A DNA stretch of 64,000 nt from Ottelia alismoides (GCA_037367405.1 JAZKJV010010745.1:186001-250000), one strand, 5' to 3'. Shown: positions 1 through 11,546, counted from the stretch's first letter. Numbers and translations are program-made. Notes: generated from the letters alone by a model not told the origin.

Positions 1-131
1 CGGTTCATCTCATTCTTTGGTTTGTCTGTCAATTGAACGGATCGTGGACATGTACTACAAAACTCAGTCATGTCTGACACATACATATAAAAATATGGGT
101 TTAAAATTTAAATTTTAGATGCATTTAATAT

Positions 132-421
132 GATAGGATTTCCTTCCAGTAGGACACAGTCATTCCCGAGTTCAGGAAAGTTGACCTTTTTTTTGTTAAA
201 AAAACACGATAACTTTAGTAGAATACATATACAGTTTGTATAATAATGTGCAATTTTAATGTTTGTATTATAATGTACAGTTTTGTATGTGATTTTGTAC
301 TTATAATGCGCATCTATAATACAAACAACATACATATTATACTAAAGTACTCGTGTTTTATACAAAAAGAGGGAGGCCTTCCTGAACTCAAGAAGGACCG
401 CGTCCTATTGAAAGAGCCCTC
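132..421. mobile_element. Foldback-type MITE
   Basis: The left half (about 132-275) and the right half (about 280-421) are imperfect inverted copies of each other. Shared blocks include GAGTTCAGGAA, AACACGA, ACTTTAGTA and the stretch around GTTTGTATTAT. The two arms meet near 275-285, so the unit folds almost completely on itself and has no coding capacity. A 6-bp direct repeat, TAATAT, flanks it at 126-131 and 422-427. It is AT-rich, so it is weak evidence for a target duplication. Short reading frames inside it run on both strands and are by-products of the symmetry. I cannot assign a superfamily. Confidence 0.55.
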
Positions 422-427
422 TAATAT

Positions 428-2119
428 ATTATACTTTAAGTTTTTATTTTACGTTATCAATATTACATCGTATTTTATAGTTTACATGATAAGTAGTACC
501 TATTATGGTTGCTAAGATTTAGAAGGATTAGATGATGCTTAAGAAACCTAATTATCTCTATTTAAGTAAATTTTAAAAATTAAGAAAAAATTCTTTACAT
601 TCGGCCCATGGGCCAGCCCAACTCGGCCTAGACCTGAGCCGGGCTTGAGCCTTGGAGTATGGTTCGAGGGCCGGCCCGGCTCGGGCCTTGGACAAGGGAT
701 TTTAGAACCCCGGTTCGTTGGGCCTGGCCTATGGTCCAACCCGGCCCGCACTTTGGTCAGGTCTAATTGCCGAGAAGGTAGGAGAATAAAGCCTTCTTTG
801 GTACGAGGATAAGGGTTGGAATAGCGGGGAGTAGCGTCTCCGTTCCTTGTACGACTATTCTCGATCGAGAGCCACATTCGATGGAAATGTCAATGTTTAC
901 TGGAATAAGGGGGACGATGCTATCCTCTCCCTCCCGCTCCCCATGACCTCCTGCTCCAACCAACTCCCTCGCGAATCCCTTGCACCTCCGGGCTCCTCCC
1001 CTTCCTTGGCTTCTTCTTAGTCAAACTTTATGGACCTTTATGCAGGTTGTCCTTCCTTACGAGGCTCTCCGCTCTGCATCTGAAATGGATTGATGGTAGC
1101 TTCAATGGAGTTGATGAGGAATGTATGTCTTTACTTCTCATATGTAATAAAGCTTTTTTTGTAGAGGCTTGGTGTCCTTGACACTGCTTGAGTTGTCTTC
1201 TATGACCTATTTCACTTAGTCATTTGTGTTCCCATATCTTCTTCTCTGTGGGCCTCCTGATGTGCGAGGTATACGCAATCCTCAACTCTTGCATGTGATT
1301 AATTTTGTTCTGATTCATGTTTGTTGCAACCATTTTTCATGCGTCATTTTCCAGATCTTTTATTTTTTCTCTACTACTTCTTAATTGATTGCTTTGATAT
1401 GGTTGAAAAGTGAGATAAATTTTGAGGGCCTTTTGTTTGCATAAAAAGCCTTGATTTTGTGCCCCGTTGATTGCGTAGATTTGACTGAAAATGGAGAACA
1501 GTCATACTATAGAAATATCATCCACATATTGTATTCTAAGCTCTATTGAACCCCTTTTATAATCTTGGATGTTTACACTTCAATTTTGGATAGCAAAAGT
1601 GTAACGGCTATGATTTTGTTTTTGAAAAAAATATCAATAGCATTATTATTTTACCGTTATGTCAAATCATTGCCATTTGAATGGGATTTAATACCCCATC
1701 AATTCTCTTATTGATGTACTTAAAATGCCAATACCTTCCACTTTCCTCACGTCATATTGCATTGCATTTGAGATAGAGAGAGAGAGGAGAAGAAGAGAGT
1801 TAGAGAGGGAGAAATCTTATCGATGTCCTCCATCATAGGAGACGACATAGGATTGAGGGAGCGAGAGGTTTGATGGCAGGGGCGGAGTCGCAATCGAGCA
1901 ACCACGGCTTGGAGGTGCTTGATTCAGATTTGAGGTATGCATCGGTCTAGGATTTCATATAAACAATGATCACCTCCGAAATAGATCTATAAATGTATGT
2001 ATTAGTATAGAATTTTACATATGAATAAAATAATTTCTTATTATTAATAGTATTTCATCTAAATAGGAAATCCTATCAATAATTGACTCGGATGTATAAA
2101 TATGATTTTATATGAATTA
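428..2119. other. Unassigned DNA, no gene supported
   Basis: No convincing reading frame. Visible contents: a GC-rich block at about 605-760 rich in GGCCCGGCCC-like words; a stretch at about 765-912 that resembles parts of the Tourist-like MITE found at 39611-39858 (shared word ACGACTATTC); a GA-rich microsatellite near 1770-1812; otherwise AT-rich sequence. The part nearest 2119 may be later sequence that replaced the missing end of the Ath-D gag. Confidence 0.5.
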
Positions 2120-2880
2120 AGTCATTAAATCTCTCCCAAGTTTCATGAAATGGTTCATTGAGAAACGGGTGGAACTGTTATCTTGATCCGCATTTGGTTT
2201 TCTACAAATTGGGTAGAATTTTTTCAAGAATAGAGTCTTGAATACAACCCATGTTGAGACCACCCTCCCTTAGATTTTTCAACCAGTAAGCGGTCTTATC
2301 TATTAAGGCAAAGGGAGTGGTTGTCAACCGAATGTAGTCTTGACTAACCCTAGGATGAGACATGTCACAAACTAGCTCAAAATCTGAAGAAAAGAATATG
2401 ATCCTTCATTGTGGTTTCAAATTTTCCACTAAATTTCGGGAGTAGTGCGAGAAATGCAGTTTATGTTCAAACGCATCCTCGGGAGGTACATATCTCAACC
2501 AGTTGTAGTCATCGTCGATCTCTGAAAGGTATGTGTCTTCCATTGCTTCCTCATTCATGTTACCGACTGTCTGAATTTATCCTAGTTGAGTTCTCATTAA
2601 TTCATTTTGTTGCTCAGTTGCCGCCAGTCAAGCTAGGATGGCTATCATTGGATCATTGTTGTTCTTGTCCTCATTTGGATTCTTCTTGGGAGGCATCTTG
2701 TCTTCTTCACCTTCAAATAGAGAGAGATCCCAATTAGATACGGGTGTAGAAGGACATGGGGTTCTACCAAAGGTAAGAGCTTCCGTGATAGGAGGGGAAT
2801 TAAAAAGAGGGTCAGTCTGGGATCGACTAAACCCTGACAGAGGCTTATTGATCATGTTCTTGGGAAGAGGGATATCCTAA
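2120..2880 (-). pseudogene. Ath-D gag remnant
   Basis: Conceptual translation of the minus strand gives pieces that align with the Ath-A gag. The piece FALIDKTAYWLKNL matches FSLVDRAAYWLKHL of Ath-A, and EPFHETWERFNDLI matches EQFHEAWDRFRELI. Upstream of these is a charged segment (MPPKKNPNEDK). Gag is the structural protein that packages element RNA. Several stops and at least one frame change interrupt it. Homology ends abruptly just after the NDLI piece, near 2120, where AT-rich DNA begins. The start near 2880 is inferred from the leader length of sibling elements, not from a clear initiation site. Confidence 0.6.
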
Positions 2881-4233
2881 GACCAAGTGGGTTCGAGAGG
2901 AGGGTTATCTCGATCCAAAGGAGATGTGAGATCTAAAGGGTTCTGTGAATTGTATCAAGGTCTGGACTAACTTCCCCAGAAATGCCATCTCTGATGTTAA
3001 AAGGAGCGGGAGAAGAGCACGAGTATATAGTCAAGAGAGATAGAGTACACATGGGGTACAAATGTACAGTCTTTGTACACACGCAAAGTAAACACAAATC
3101 AAAACCCATAGATTCACCAACTGGATAATTGTGATGGCACATGAAAGTTCGACCACTTATCTTTTCGATTGTAAGATTATTTCAAATTATATTTTCAACT
3201 ATAACACTCAGTTGTCACTTGAGGTAACAAAGAGTCAATCCTCATATACGATTTACCACACTAGTTTATTGTTTAACCTTAGGATGAGTACTTGTAAAAT
3301 CAAAACTGTTGTCTGCCTGACTCAAGTGTCACGAGACGATGGCCTTCACCAAAGTTCCAATGAGACAATACCATTCCACCCTTGTCTCCAAGTAGTAAAC
3401 ACCGAAGGGGTCACGATCACTAGCGATATAGCTTCAGTAATACTTTGGAAAACCAAATAACAGTTGTGAGGAGTTCCTACTATGTGCGAGTGCCGAGAGC
3501 ATCTCTCTGGTCCACATCCTCGAGTAAGGTTTCTTATAGCCTGATATTCCAAGCAAACACCTAGGGATTTGGGCTTTGATTGTTATGTATAGCGTGCCTC
3601 ACTTAGTGTGGAAGGTACCTACGTCCAATGATGCGTGTTGATCTCTCAAAATAATGATTTACTTCATTCTAATTTATTTAATCGGCCTTGTTAACAATCC
3701 CAATTTTATATTAGATTATCACTTTGGGTCTTAGTGAGCATAAGATAATTGTCTACCGATTAGTCCTAATTTCTTTTAATTAGATGAGAAATCGAGGGAG
3801 GAGTTGAGAAAAACCTTTGTACGATGAAAGAAATGATGTACGCTCAGTTAGAAAGACTTACAGTACTTGCCAGCGCTCTTCATGTGGGGTATTTAATTGA
3901 ATTGAAATTATTCTAACTGAATGCAGCATATAAAGTGCTCATAAGCAGAAAGTTCTATGAGCGGGAAGAATTGATTTATGCTTTGGCTAAATTGAACAAT
4001 CTATAGTACGCCTCATTAAAGTTTTGTGTCCTAAAAATTATAACCCAACACAATTAAATAAAATTACTCTACTGCTTGTGCATGTCCTAATTCTACTTTA
4101 ATCACACAGCACACTTGGGTCCTGACCACACAACAGGGGTCAAAACAGGCTCAAGTGTCCCACAACTCAATCATGTTTATTTAGAAGTTATAGGGTTCAA
4201 AGAGATATTTGAAAGTGAAAGCAATTGTAGAAA

Positions 4234-4304
4234 GGGATATTTACACCCATAACCCTGAGTAATTCCATAATTACCCCAGGTACCCAAGATAACCACGAAT
4301 TACA
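4234..4304 (+). repeat. MULE left terminal inverted repeat
   Basis: 71 bp, a perfect inverted match to 5389-5459; preceded by the target duplication TTGTAGAAA at 4225-4233. Confidence 0.88.
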
Positions 4305-4435
4305 CTCATGACCTTGAATAGTCCTTAACTCTTACATTCATAACCCCGGGTTAATTGCCACCGAATTTTCCTGCAACTATGACGATATCCGTTAAGAATT
4401 TTACATTTTACACCTAAATTTCTCTTTATTTATGA

Positions 4436-5200
4436 ATGACTCCTCCCCTTCTTCCCCAACCTCCGACTCCGACCATACAACCCCGTTCCCCTCATCGTCC
4501 TCTCACTGAAAGCCCGATCCCACTTCCCCGACCTCCTTCCCCAAGGGAACCTCCACTAGGCCCTCGGATCACCCCACCGACCCACATGCGCTTCTTCTCC
4601 ATCGCCTGCTGCTTCCGCTCCCCCCTGGAAGGCACCACCCGCTTGGAAGGCCGCCCGCACCCCCGCTTCTTCTCCACCACCTACCCCCCCCCCCCCCCCA
4701 CAACCCGCATCACCCGCTCCCCCCTCCCTCCCCCTCCTGGAAGGTCCCCTGCACCCCCTCGCCTGGAAGGCTTAGCCACCCACCCGCCCCGCCTGGAAGG
4801 CTTCTTCTATTGGAAGGCTGCCCGCAACCTGGAAGGTCCCCCTGGCTTCTTCTCCATCACTCGCTCCCCCCCACCCCCCCCCCCCCCGCCTGAAAGGCCT
4901 TGCTTCTTCTCCATCACCTGCTCCGCCCCACCCCCTGCCACCTGGAAGGCCGCTCGCAACACCCCCACCCCCGGAAGGCCCCGCTTCTTCTCCATCACCT
5001 TCTCCCCCAGCTTCTTCTCCATTAGCCGATTCCCCCTGGAAGGTCCCCCGCACCTGCGGCACCATCGCCTAGAAGGCTACCCGCAACCCCCCCACCCCTC
5101 TGGAAAGTCGCCGCACCACCGCCTGGAAGGTGAAAGCCCCTCGCACCACCGCCTGGAAAGCAGCCGCACCACCGCCTGGAAGGGGCATTGGGGGGAGAAG
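4436..5200 (+). repeat. C-rich degenerate minisatellite inside the MULE
   Basis: The plus strand is strongly C-rich. It alternates copies of CTTCTTCTCCATCAC (near 4589, 4660, 4841, 4902, 4984 and 5010) with CTGGAAGGC words and poly-C runs. The minus strand has many G runs and could form quadruplexes. A long proline-rich reading frame crosses it, but its composition is explained by the repeat, so I do not call a protein. Spacing of the units is irregular, consistent with slippage and decay or with a captured proline-rich exon. Confidence 0.7.
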
Positions 5201-5388
5201 GAACGAGAAGCTGGGGAGGAGGAATGGGTGCTATTGGAGGAGGGGGTTCTTTTTCTTTTTAGTTTTGATTTAATTTTAACGGTTGGATTGATGTTAGGTT
5301 AGATTAACTCGATGGTTTGGTTAGGATTGATGTTAAAACTCACAGAAGGTTATAGATGTGAGGCGGAGTAACTAATCGAGGTTTCTTA

Positions 5389-5459
5389 TGTAATTCGTGG
5401 TTATCTTGGGTACCTGGGGTAATTATGGAATTACTCAGGGTTATGGGTGTAAATATCCC
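5389..5459 (-). repeat. MULE right terminal inverted repeat
   Basis: 71 bp, a perfect inverted match to 4234-4304; followed by the second TTGTAGAAA at 5460-5468. Confidence 0.88.
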
Positions 5460-5714
5460 TTGTAGAAAATAGAACCTAAGCTACTCTATCACAAAAAGAA
5501 TAAACTATCTCTTTACAGCTCCTTGAATTTTTCTTTAAAATATTCCAAGTTAGATCTAAAAAGAGAGAAAAGGTGGTTAATATCGGAAGTAAGAGAGAAA
5601 TGCAAGAATAAAATAATGCAGCAGTAATAAAAGAAATATGAAAGCAAAACGACACAAAAATCAATATTACAAAAAAAATCACATAAATGAATTTAAGATC
5701 CTAAAATACATCGT

Positions 5715-5732
5715 TCCCCAACAATGACGCCA
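5715..5732 (-). promoter_or_regulatory. Ath-D primer-binding site (tRNA-Asp type), mutated
   Basis: The plus strand reads TCCCCAACAATGACGCCA, the reverse complement of the Ath-A primer site TGGCGCCGTTGCCGGGGA except for four differences. All four are transitions. Its place directly beside the inner end of an LTR-like sequence fixes the orientation of Ath-D. Confidence 0.65.
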
Positions 5733-6786
5733 TCTAATGAATTAAAATTTCACCTCTTTAAGAATTTTGAATTGTAATATATGAGTGATGAACTCAACTT
5801 TGGTGATGGTCTAAAAATATCTTCACTAAAGAGCGAAGATAGAGTATCACTGAGGCGACCGCTCACTAGAACTGAGCTATCATCAATAATCAACCGACAT
5901 AAGCATTGAAATAAACAATCAAAATGGGGGATAAAATTTATTATAACCTTATATATAGATCTATAGTGCAAGTATGTATAGCGTGTTGAACACAGAAAGA
6001 ACAGGGGATAAACAACAAAAATGGCTAAAAAGTCAACAAGTATTTTTGGAATTTTGAGGATTTTTTTAAGTTTTTATGAGCTTTTAATCATTTAAATTTC
6101 TTAGAATTTATGTTTTTATTTATTTTTATATAAATTTATAATTTTATAATTTTTATGTTTCTTTTTATTTTCTAATTTCTAATTTACTTTTTATAAGTAA
6201 TTATAAAATAAGTAGGTATAATATACGATATATAATATAGATAAGGTAGATAATAAAAATATAAAAAGAAAACCAAATTAGGAAAAGACCCTAAGGTATG
6301 TCCTTTTTTCTTTTTTTAAAGGTAATAAAAAATATCTTTGGGATTTTTCGTAATAATAATTATTATAAATAGCAATATAAGTAAATATAACTATATATAA
6401 TTGGTATTTTATATTTATATCTATAAATACTCAAAATTTAAGAAATAAAATGTTTGTGTTTTTTTAGGTTTTTTCTGTGGTTTAGGTATATTTCTTATAA
6501 TTTTTACTATTTTTTGGATTTTTAACTGATTAAAAAGTCAAAACAATGACTATATTACTAAGCTAAATTGTTTTAGAATTTAAAAATATCTAAATAGCTC
6601 AAAAAATTCCATATTAACTAAATCTATAATAGATATAATAAGCAAAATACAGAAATAGAAACGAAAACTTTATGATTTTTGAGAATTTTTAATATTTTTT
6701 TATAAGGATTTTGGAGCTTCTTAATTTTTAGTGATTTTCTTTTTCTATATTTAGAGATTTTTGATCTGTAGGTTCAAAATAGCATA
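5733..6786 (-). repeat. Ath-D 5' LTR, inner part
   Basis: This is the inner (primer-site side) part of the Ath-D LTR. It is AT-rich and shares with the Ath-B LTR the block around 5950-6010 (TAGTGCAAGTATGTA, then a decayed form of the GTTCGAACACA region) and the A/T-rich tract that follows. It is interrupted at 6786/6787 by the copia element and continues at 11702. Confidence 0.6.
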
Positions 6787-6939
6787 TGTAGAGTTTTATG
6801 TTATGTTATGTTATTATGTACCGTTTCAAATTTTCTATTTTTCTTCTGGACTCTTATGTAATTTACCCATGGGTTCTCTCTATATAAAGGAGCCTAGGGT
6901 TCTATGGAATAAACAATTTTACTCATTTTTCCACCAACA
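6787..6939 (+). repeat. Copia 5' LTR
   Basis: Begins TGTAGA and ends CCACCAACA. It shares long identical stretches with 11547-11701, including the segment from TTTTCTATTTTTCTTCTGG to TTACCCATGGGTTCTC. A TATA-like TATATAAAGG lies at 6881-6890, near the expected start of transcription. Confidence 0.88.
6881..6890 (+). promoter_or_regulatory. Copia LTR TATA box
   Basis: TATATAAAGG, about 50 bp before the LTR end; the 3' LTR keeps TATATAAGGG at the equivalent place. Confidence 0.6.
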
Positions 6940-6952
6940 TGGTATCAGAGCC
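6940..6952 (+). promoter_or_regulatory. Copia primer-binding site (initiator tRNA-Met)
   Basis: TGGTATCAGAGCC abuts the LTR end and is the standard complement of the 3' end of plant initiator tRNA-Met. Confidence 0.9.
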
Positions 6953-6965
6953 AAAACCCTAACCC

Positions 6966-7175
6966 TCATCCCCCCCTCTCTCTCTCTCGACGCCACCCAC
7001 TCATCCCGCTGCCCCCCTTTTGCATCTCTGTCAAGCCCGTATGCCCCTTCCAGCCCCCGGCGCTCCTTCCAGCCGACCCCTTCCAGCCTGCAGGCCCCCT
7101 TCCGTCGCTCCTCTCTTCCGTCGGCCCCTTCCAGCCCCATGCGGTACCTTTAAGCCACCCCCCCCCCGCGGTCGG
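6966..7175 (+). repeat. C-rich CTTCCAGCC tract in the copia leader
   Basis: This untranslated leader between the primer site and gag is pyrimidine-rich, with repeated CTTCCAGCC and CCTTCC words and a run of C at about 7157-7167. The same word, in reverse complement (GGCTGGAAG), marks the G-rich tracts near 13.3 and 14.3 kb, and a related word marks the MULE interior. Confidence 0.6.
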
Positions 7176-7290
7176 CCACTTTCTCGTCATGGATTTGAGT
7201 GCATAAAAGTCTACATATGCACTCAAATCCTATCAAGTTTATGTAGACACCGATTTCTTGTCTACAACCCTAGTTTTCGTCTCCGACAAG

Positions 7291-8290
7291 ATGTCAGAAA
7301 GTAAAGTCGGTATGCCCTCCATAGGCGCATTCAAAGGTCCAGTGCCAATAGTCAAGATGGATGGGATGAATTATGAGCTCTGGGCGATGCAGTTCATGAG
7401 TCCCATGAAGTCGAACTGTAATAAGCATATGCTTACCGAGGATGAGCCGGCAGAGAAGACTGGGATCTACGCCTCTTGGGAGGCCGATGATTCTTATGCC
7501 AATGTTTGGATATGAGGAACACTGTCGATGGAGATTGCCAATGATGTCCTCCATCAGCCCATCGCCAACGCGATGTGGGATATTCTGGCTGCCACATATT
7601 CACAGGTGCGGAACGAGACCAAGATGTTATAGCTCCAGCATGATATATTTACAATGAAGCAGAATGGGTGGTCGCATCACTCTTTGTACACATCCTTGCG
7701 GGGGATTTTATAGAAACTATATAGCACTATACCACTCACGACGACTCCAGAGCAGCATAAGACCTTCCGGAATGCTATCATGGTGGGCGTACTACTAGCA
7801 GCACTTGATCCTGAGTATGAAACAACCCGCTCTTAGATACTTGCCGATGCTACTATTCCTCCTACAGAAGAAGTTTACCGGAGGCTCAGTCGAATCTCTG
7901 TTTCTTCCAGCACATCTACTCCACCCCTGTCAGCGATGGCAGTATCGAGAGGGAGAGGTGGTCAGACTTCCTTTTGTGGATGTGGACCTCGTGGCCGAGG
8001 AGGTCGTTTTCGCCAACCCTGTTCTTTCTGTCATCGCACAGGTCACTCAGAGGATACATGCTACTCTAAGCATGGGTTTCCAGCATCGGTGTGTGTAGCC
8101 GAGCATGTTACATCTCAGTCGGCATCCACTACAGGTCACTGGTTCGAAGAGCTTGTGGCGCGTCTGCGTGATATTATGCCTCAATCATCTACTGATTCTC
8201 CAGGTGGATCTTCAGATGTTGCCGCTACAGCATCTGCCAGTACTTCTGTCGCTGCTAATACCTCAGGTAGTGCTACTGCCTTTACATGTT
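7291..8290 (+). pseudogene. Copia gag remnant
   Basis: This would encode the capsid/nucleocapsid protein. One frame can be followed from MSESKVGMPSIGAF through the copia gag core (MNYELWAMQF near 7366, then the WDILAATYSQ segment) to a CCHC zinc knuckle at about 8020-8070 (CSFCHRTGHSEDTC, spacing C-x2-C-x4-H-x4-C). Stops lie at 7513, 7630, about 7711 and 7834. The first is TGA where an arginine CGA is expected, and at least two others are TAG in place of CAG. An RGRGG-rich basic segment precedes the knuckle. Confidence 0.8.
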
Positions 8291-9896
8291 GTCATGATCT
8301 CTCAGATTGGATTATGGATTCTGGTGACACCCATCACCTTTGTCATGACATGGATAGACTTGAGTCACATAGGGACATCTCACCTGGACGCTCAGTGCTC
8401 ATAGCTGATGGGACTCATTCCCCCATCGTTGGACAGGGGGAGATCACATTGTCACCTTCTATGCATTTACAGAATGTTCTACATGCTACTGAGTTTTCCA
8501 TGAATTTATTAACCATTAGTCAAATTACGAAAGATTTGCACTGTCGCGCTATATTTGACCCATCGTCTCTCATTTTTCAGGACATACTAACGGGTTGGGT
8601 GATTGGCTGTGGCTCTGAGTAGAATGGTCTCTATCGTCTGGTCCGGAATTCATATGCTGGCGTCTCTTCCCATTCAGCCGGATCAGTCTCTCCATACACC
8701 TGGCATCTTCGCTTTGGTCACTCCCGCTCTAGAAAATGTGACATCTCTTGCCTCAGATCTCTCCGAATTCGTCGTTTCATTGTGAAGCTTGTCACTTGGG
8801 AAAGCATCATCGTTCTAGCTTCCCTAGTTGTCAGAGTCGGAGCAGTAGATCCCAATTTGAGTTGTTTCATATTGATATTTGGGGTCCGAGTCGTGTACCT
8901 GATCATCAGGGACACAGGTTCTATCTAGTTGTAGTTGATGACTTTTCTCGTGTATCTTGGGTTTTTCTTTTAAAGAATAAATCTGAAGCAGGGGATGTTA
9001 TTAAAAATCTTATCAGTGAAGTGCAGAATGTTTTTTCTTCTACTGTCAAATATGTTCGTATGGATAATGCATTGGAATTCTGCACTCGTTTTCTCTCCCA
9101 GTTTCTTTCGTCCAAAGGTATTATTCACTAAACCACCTATGCTTACACATCTCAATAGAATGGAGTGGCAGAGAGAAAACATCGTCACCTTCTTGATATC
9201 ACTCGAACCCTGCTAATCCAGAGTTGTGTGCTTATCACCATTTGGGGGGATGTTGTTCTTACAGCCTGCTACTTGGTCAATCGCATGCCATCCTCTGTTC
9301 TTGATGAGAAAATTCCTTTTTCCGTTATTTTCCCTGATAAGGAATTATTTTCACTTACTCCTCGTGTCTTTGGTATTGTTGCCTTTGTTTACCACTTGTC
9401 TCCTGGACCTGACAAACTCTCTCCTATAACCGTCAAGTGTGTCTTTGTAGGTTACTCTCAGACTCAGAAGGGTTATCGCTGTTATAACCCCATAAACAAG
9501 AAATATTTTGTCAGTGTTGACGTTACAGTTTTTGAGTTCGTTATGTACTTCTCCCCTGCAGGTGACAGGTTGGTCTCTTCCACATCTAATGATGATGTCT
9601 ATGTTCCTCCTCCTCCTAGTCTGAGTCCACCTGCGTCCAATCCAATTCATGTTGTCACACCACCCCCCCCACTACCACCTCCACAACCACCTATCCCACC
9701 ATTACCTAAATTCGATACATGTCGGTCAGGTCCTACTCAGACTACACGCCAGGCATCCATCACGCCTCAGGTATGTTTAGATGCTATTACTAATGATGGG
9801 TCAGATAATGTGTATGTGCAGGATTCTTCGTTGCAGGAGGAGGATGCACCATCGAGTACAGTGGACGGTGACCTTGATGTCCCTATTGCTATTTGA
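8290..9896 (+). pseudogene. Copia protease and integrase remnant
   Basis: The aspartic protease motif WIMDSGDTHHL lies at about 8309-8341 in the gag frame, which stays open to 8622. A frame change then leads to the frame that carries the integrase zinc motif (HCEACHLGKHH, near 8780). The catalytic core follows: FHIDIWGP (first Asp, near 8868), YVRMDNALEF (second Asp; the usual SDNGGEF is degenerate) and NGVAERKHRH (Glu, near 9160). Stops at 9129 and near 9153 are TAA/TAG in place of CAA/CAG. The C-terminal half is proline-rich (9600-9700), as is common in copia integrases. Confidence 0.8.
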
Positions 9897-11538
9897 AAGT
9901 AGAAACGGACTTGCGCGTCTTATCCATTTGCTTCCCAGGTTTCCTTTCACCTTCTCACAGGTGACTTTCGGAGGTTTGCTGCAGCTTTGTTGTCCGTGGA
10001 GATACCACGAACTTATCAAGAAGCTATGAAAATTGACTGCTGGAGATTGACTATGGAAGAAGAAATGCATGCTTTATAGTCCCGGGGTACATGCAGCCTG
10101 GTTACCGCTCCATCAAGCGCATCTATTGTTAGTTGTAAATGGGTGTTCACAGTTAAATACCATGCAGATGGAAGTCTTGATCGGTACAAGGCAAGACTTG
10201 TTGCGAGAGGTTTCATACAAACCTATGGTGTGGATTATTTGGATACATTCTCTCTAGTGGCTCGACACTCTACTCTTCGCATTCTTCTATCAATTGTTGT
10301 GGTACATGACTGGTCCATATTTCAACTTGATGTCAAGAACGCATTCTTGTATGGAGATCTGCAGGAGGAAGTCTACATGCAACAGCCACTGGGGTTCAAT
10401 GTTGAGGGGTAGAATCATATGGTGTGTAGACTTCACAAGGCGATATATGACCTTAAACAGAGTCCAAGGGCGTGGTTCCAGAAGCTTTCCCACCTAATTG
10501 AATGACAGGGATTCAAAAGATCAAATGCAGATCACTCTTTGTTCATACAGAAGACTTCTAGAAGTAAGGTTGTCATCATGGTATATGTTAATGATATTCT
10601 AGTTACAGGAGATGACGTTCAGGGAGTAGAGATGTCAAAAGCATTCTTGGGCCATCAGTTTGTCACGAAGGATCTTGGTATCCTAAGATATTTTCTGGGG
10701 TTGGAATTTGCCAGGAATGCATAGGATTTGGTGATGACCCAAAGGAAATATATTACAGATTTTCTGGTTGAAACAGGCATGGTTGGATGTAGACCATCGA
10801 GCACTCCTATGGATCCAAGTATGAAACTGTATGACAATGATACTGAAGAAGTGGACAGGAGAAGATATAGAGAGATGGTGGGTAAGCTTCTTTATATCAC
10901 TATAACTCGACCCGATATCGCTTTTACAGTAAGTCGGGTGAGTCAATTTATAGAGCAGCCGAGATAAGTTCATATGGATGCCATATACATGATACTGAGG
11001 TATCTAAAGTCTTCTCCAAGCTCAGGGTTGCTGTTTAGAAAGAACACAGATTTATCTATTTCAGCTTGTGCAGATGCAGATTATGCAGGGTGTCCTAAGG
11101 ATTGTAAGTCTACTTTAGGCTTTGTCATTTTTGTGGGGGAGCTCTCTGATTTCTTGGAAAAGCAAGAAACAAACTGTTGTGGCAAGGTCTAGCGTTGAAT
11201 CTGAATATAGGGCCATGGCGCAAGCGAGCACGGAGATGATGTGGGTTCGAGCCGTATTAGAAGACTTACATATAGATGTACCTTTACCCATACAGCTTCT
11301 GTGTGACAAATCAAGCAGCTTTGTTTATTGCCAACAATCCAGTATTTCACGAAAGAACAAAGCATATCGAAGTAGATTGTCACTACACTAGAGATATGAT
11401 CCAGAGGGGCTTGATTTCTACTTCACACGTTAGTTCAGAGGATCAGACTACCAACATATTTACCAAGCCATTGCTCAAAGGACCCTTTCATAGATGTTCT
11501 TCCAAGCTGAGCATGATTGACATCTATGCTCCATCTTG
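9897..11538 (+). pseudogene. Copia reverse transcriptase and RNase H remnant
   Basis: Recognisable blocks: KWVFTVKYHADGSLDRYKAR (near 10136), QLDVKNAFLYGDL (near 10324), the catalytic box as MVYVNDILVTG near 10580, DLGILRYFLGLE (near 10673), TRPDIAF (near 10906) and the RNase H block ADADYAGC (near 11070). The end of the frame, [15 protein letters not shown], is near 11365. The usual YVDD box reads YVND, a change of a catalytic aspartate that alone should abolish activity. Frame 3 is kept from about 8748 to 11130 despite many stops. Two further shifts occur near 11130 and 11300. Confidence 0.85.
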
Positions 11539-11546
11539 AGGGGGAG
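11535..11546 (+). promoter_or_regulatory. Copia polypurine tract
   Basis: TTGAGGGGGAG directly before the 3' LTR start TGTAGA, the usual plus-strand primer of copia elements. Confidence 0.85.

Larger units (their letters stand above)
4234..5459. mobile_element. Non-autonomous Mutator-like element (MULE)
   Basis: The first and last 71 bases (4234-4304 and 5389-5459) are perfect inverted copies, starting GGGATATTTACACCC. Weaker inverted similarity continues for roughly 40 more bases on each side. An identical 9-bp repeat, TTGTAGAAA, flanks the element at 4225-4233 and 5460-5468. Long terminal inverted repeats with 9-bp target duplications are the classic Mutator signature. At 1226 bp there is no room for, and no trace of, a MURA transposase, so it would depend on an enzyme supplied elsewhere. 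The interior is a C-rich, minisatellite-like tract. The perfect inverted repeats imply that it is much younger than the Ath-D leader it sits in. Confidence 0.87.
2881..5714 (-). other. Ath-D untranslated leader, carrying a MULE
   Basis: This is the stretch between the Ath-D primer site and its gag. It has no supported gene. It contains the Mutator-like element at 4234-5459; the remainder is diverged leader sequence that I can identify only by its position. Confidence 0.45.

Noticed and set aside
2628..2880. Overlapping plus-strand 80-codon frame as a host gene
   Set aside because: The minus strand here fits the start of a gag, and the plus frame has no recognisable product.
4436..5302. 288-codon proline-rich open frame
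   Set aside because: It lies wholly in the C-rich minisatellite of the MULE; long open frames are expected when stop-forming bases are rare.
6953..6964. Telomere-type CCCTAA repeat
   Set aside because: Only one and a half units after the copia primer site; no array.
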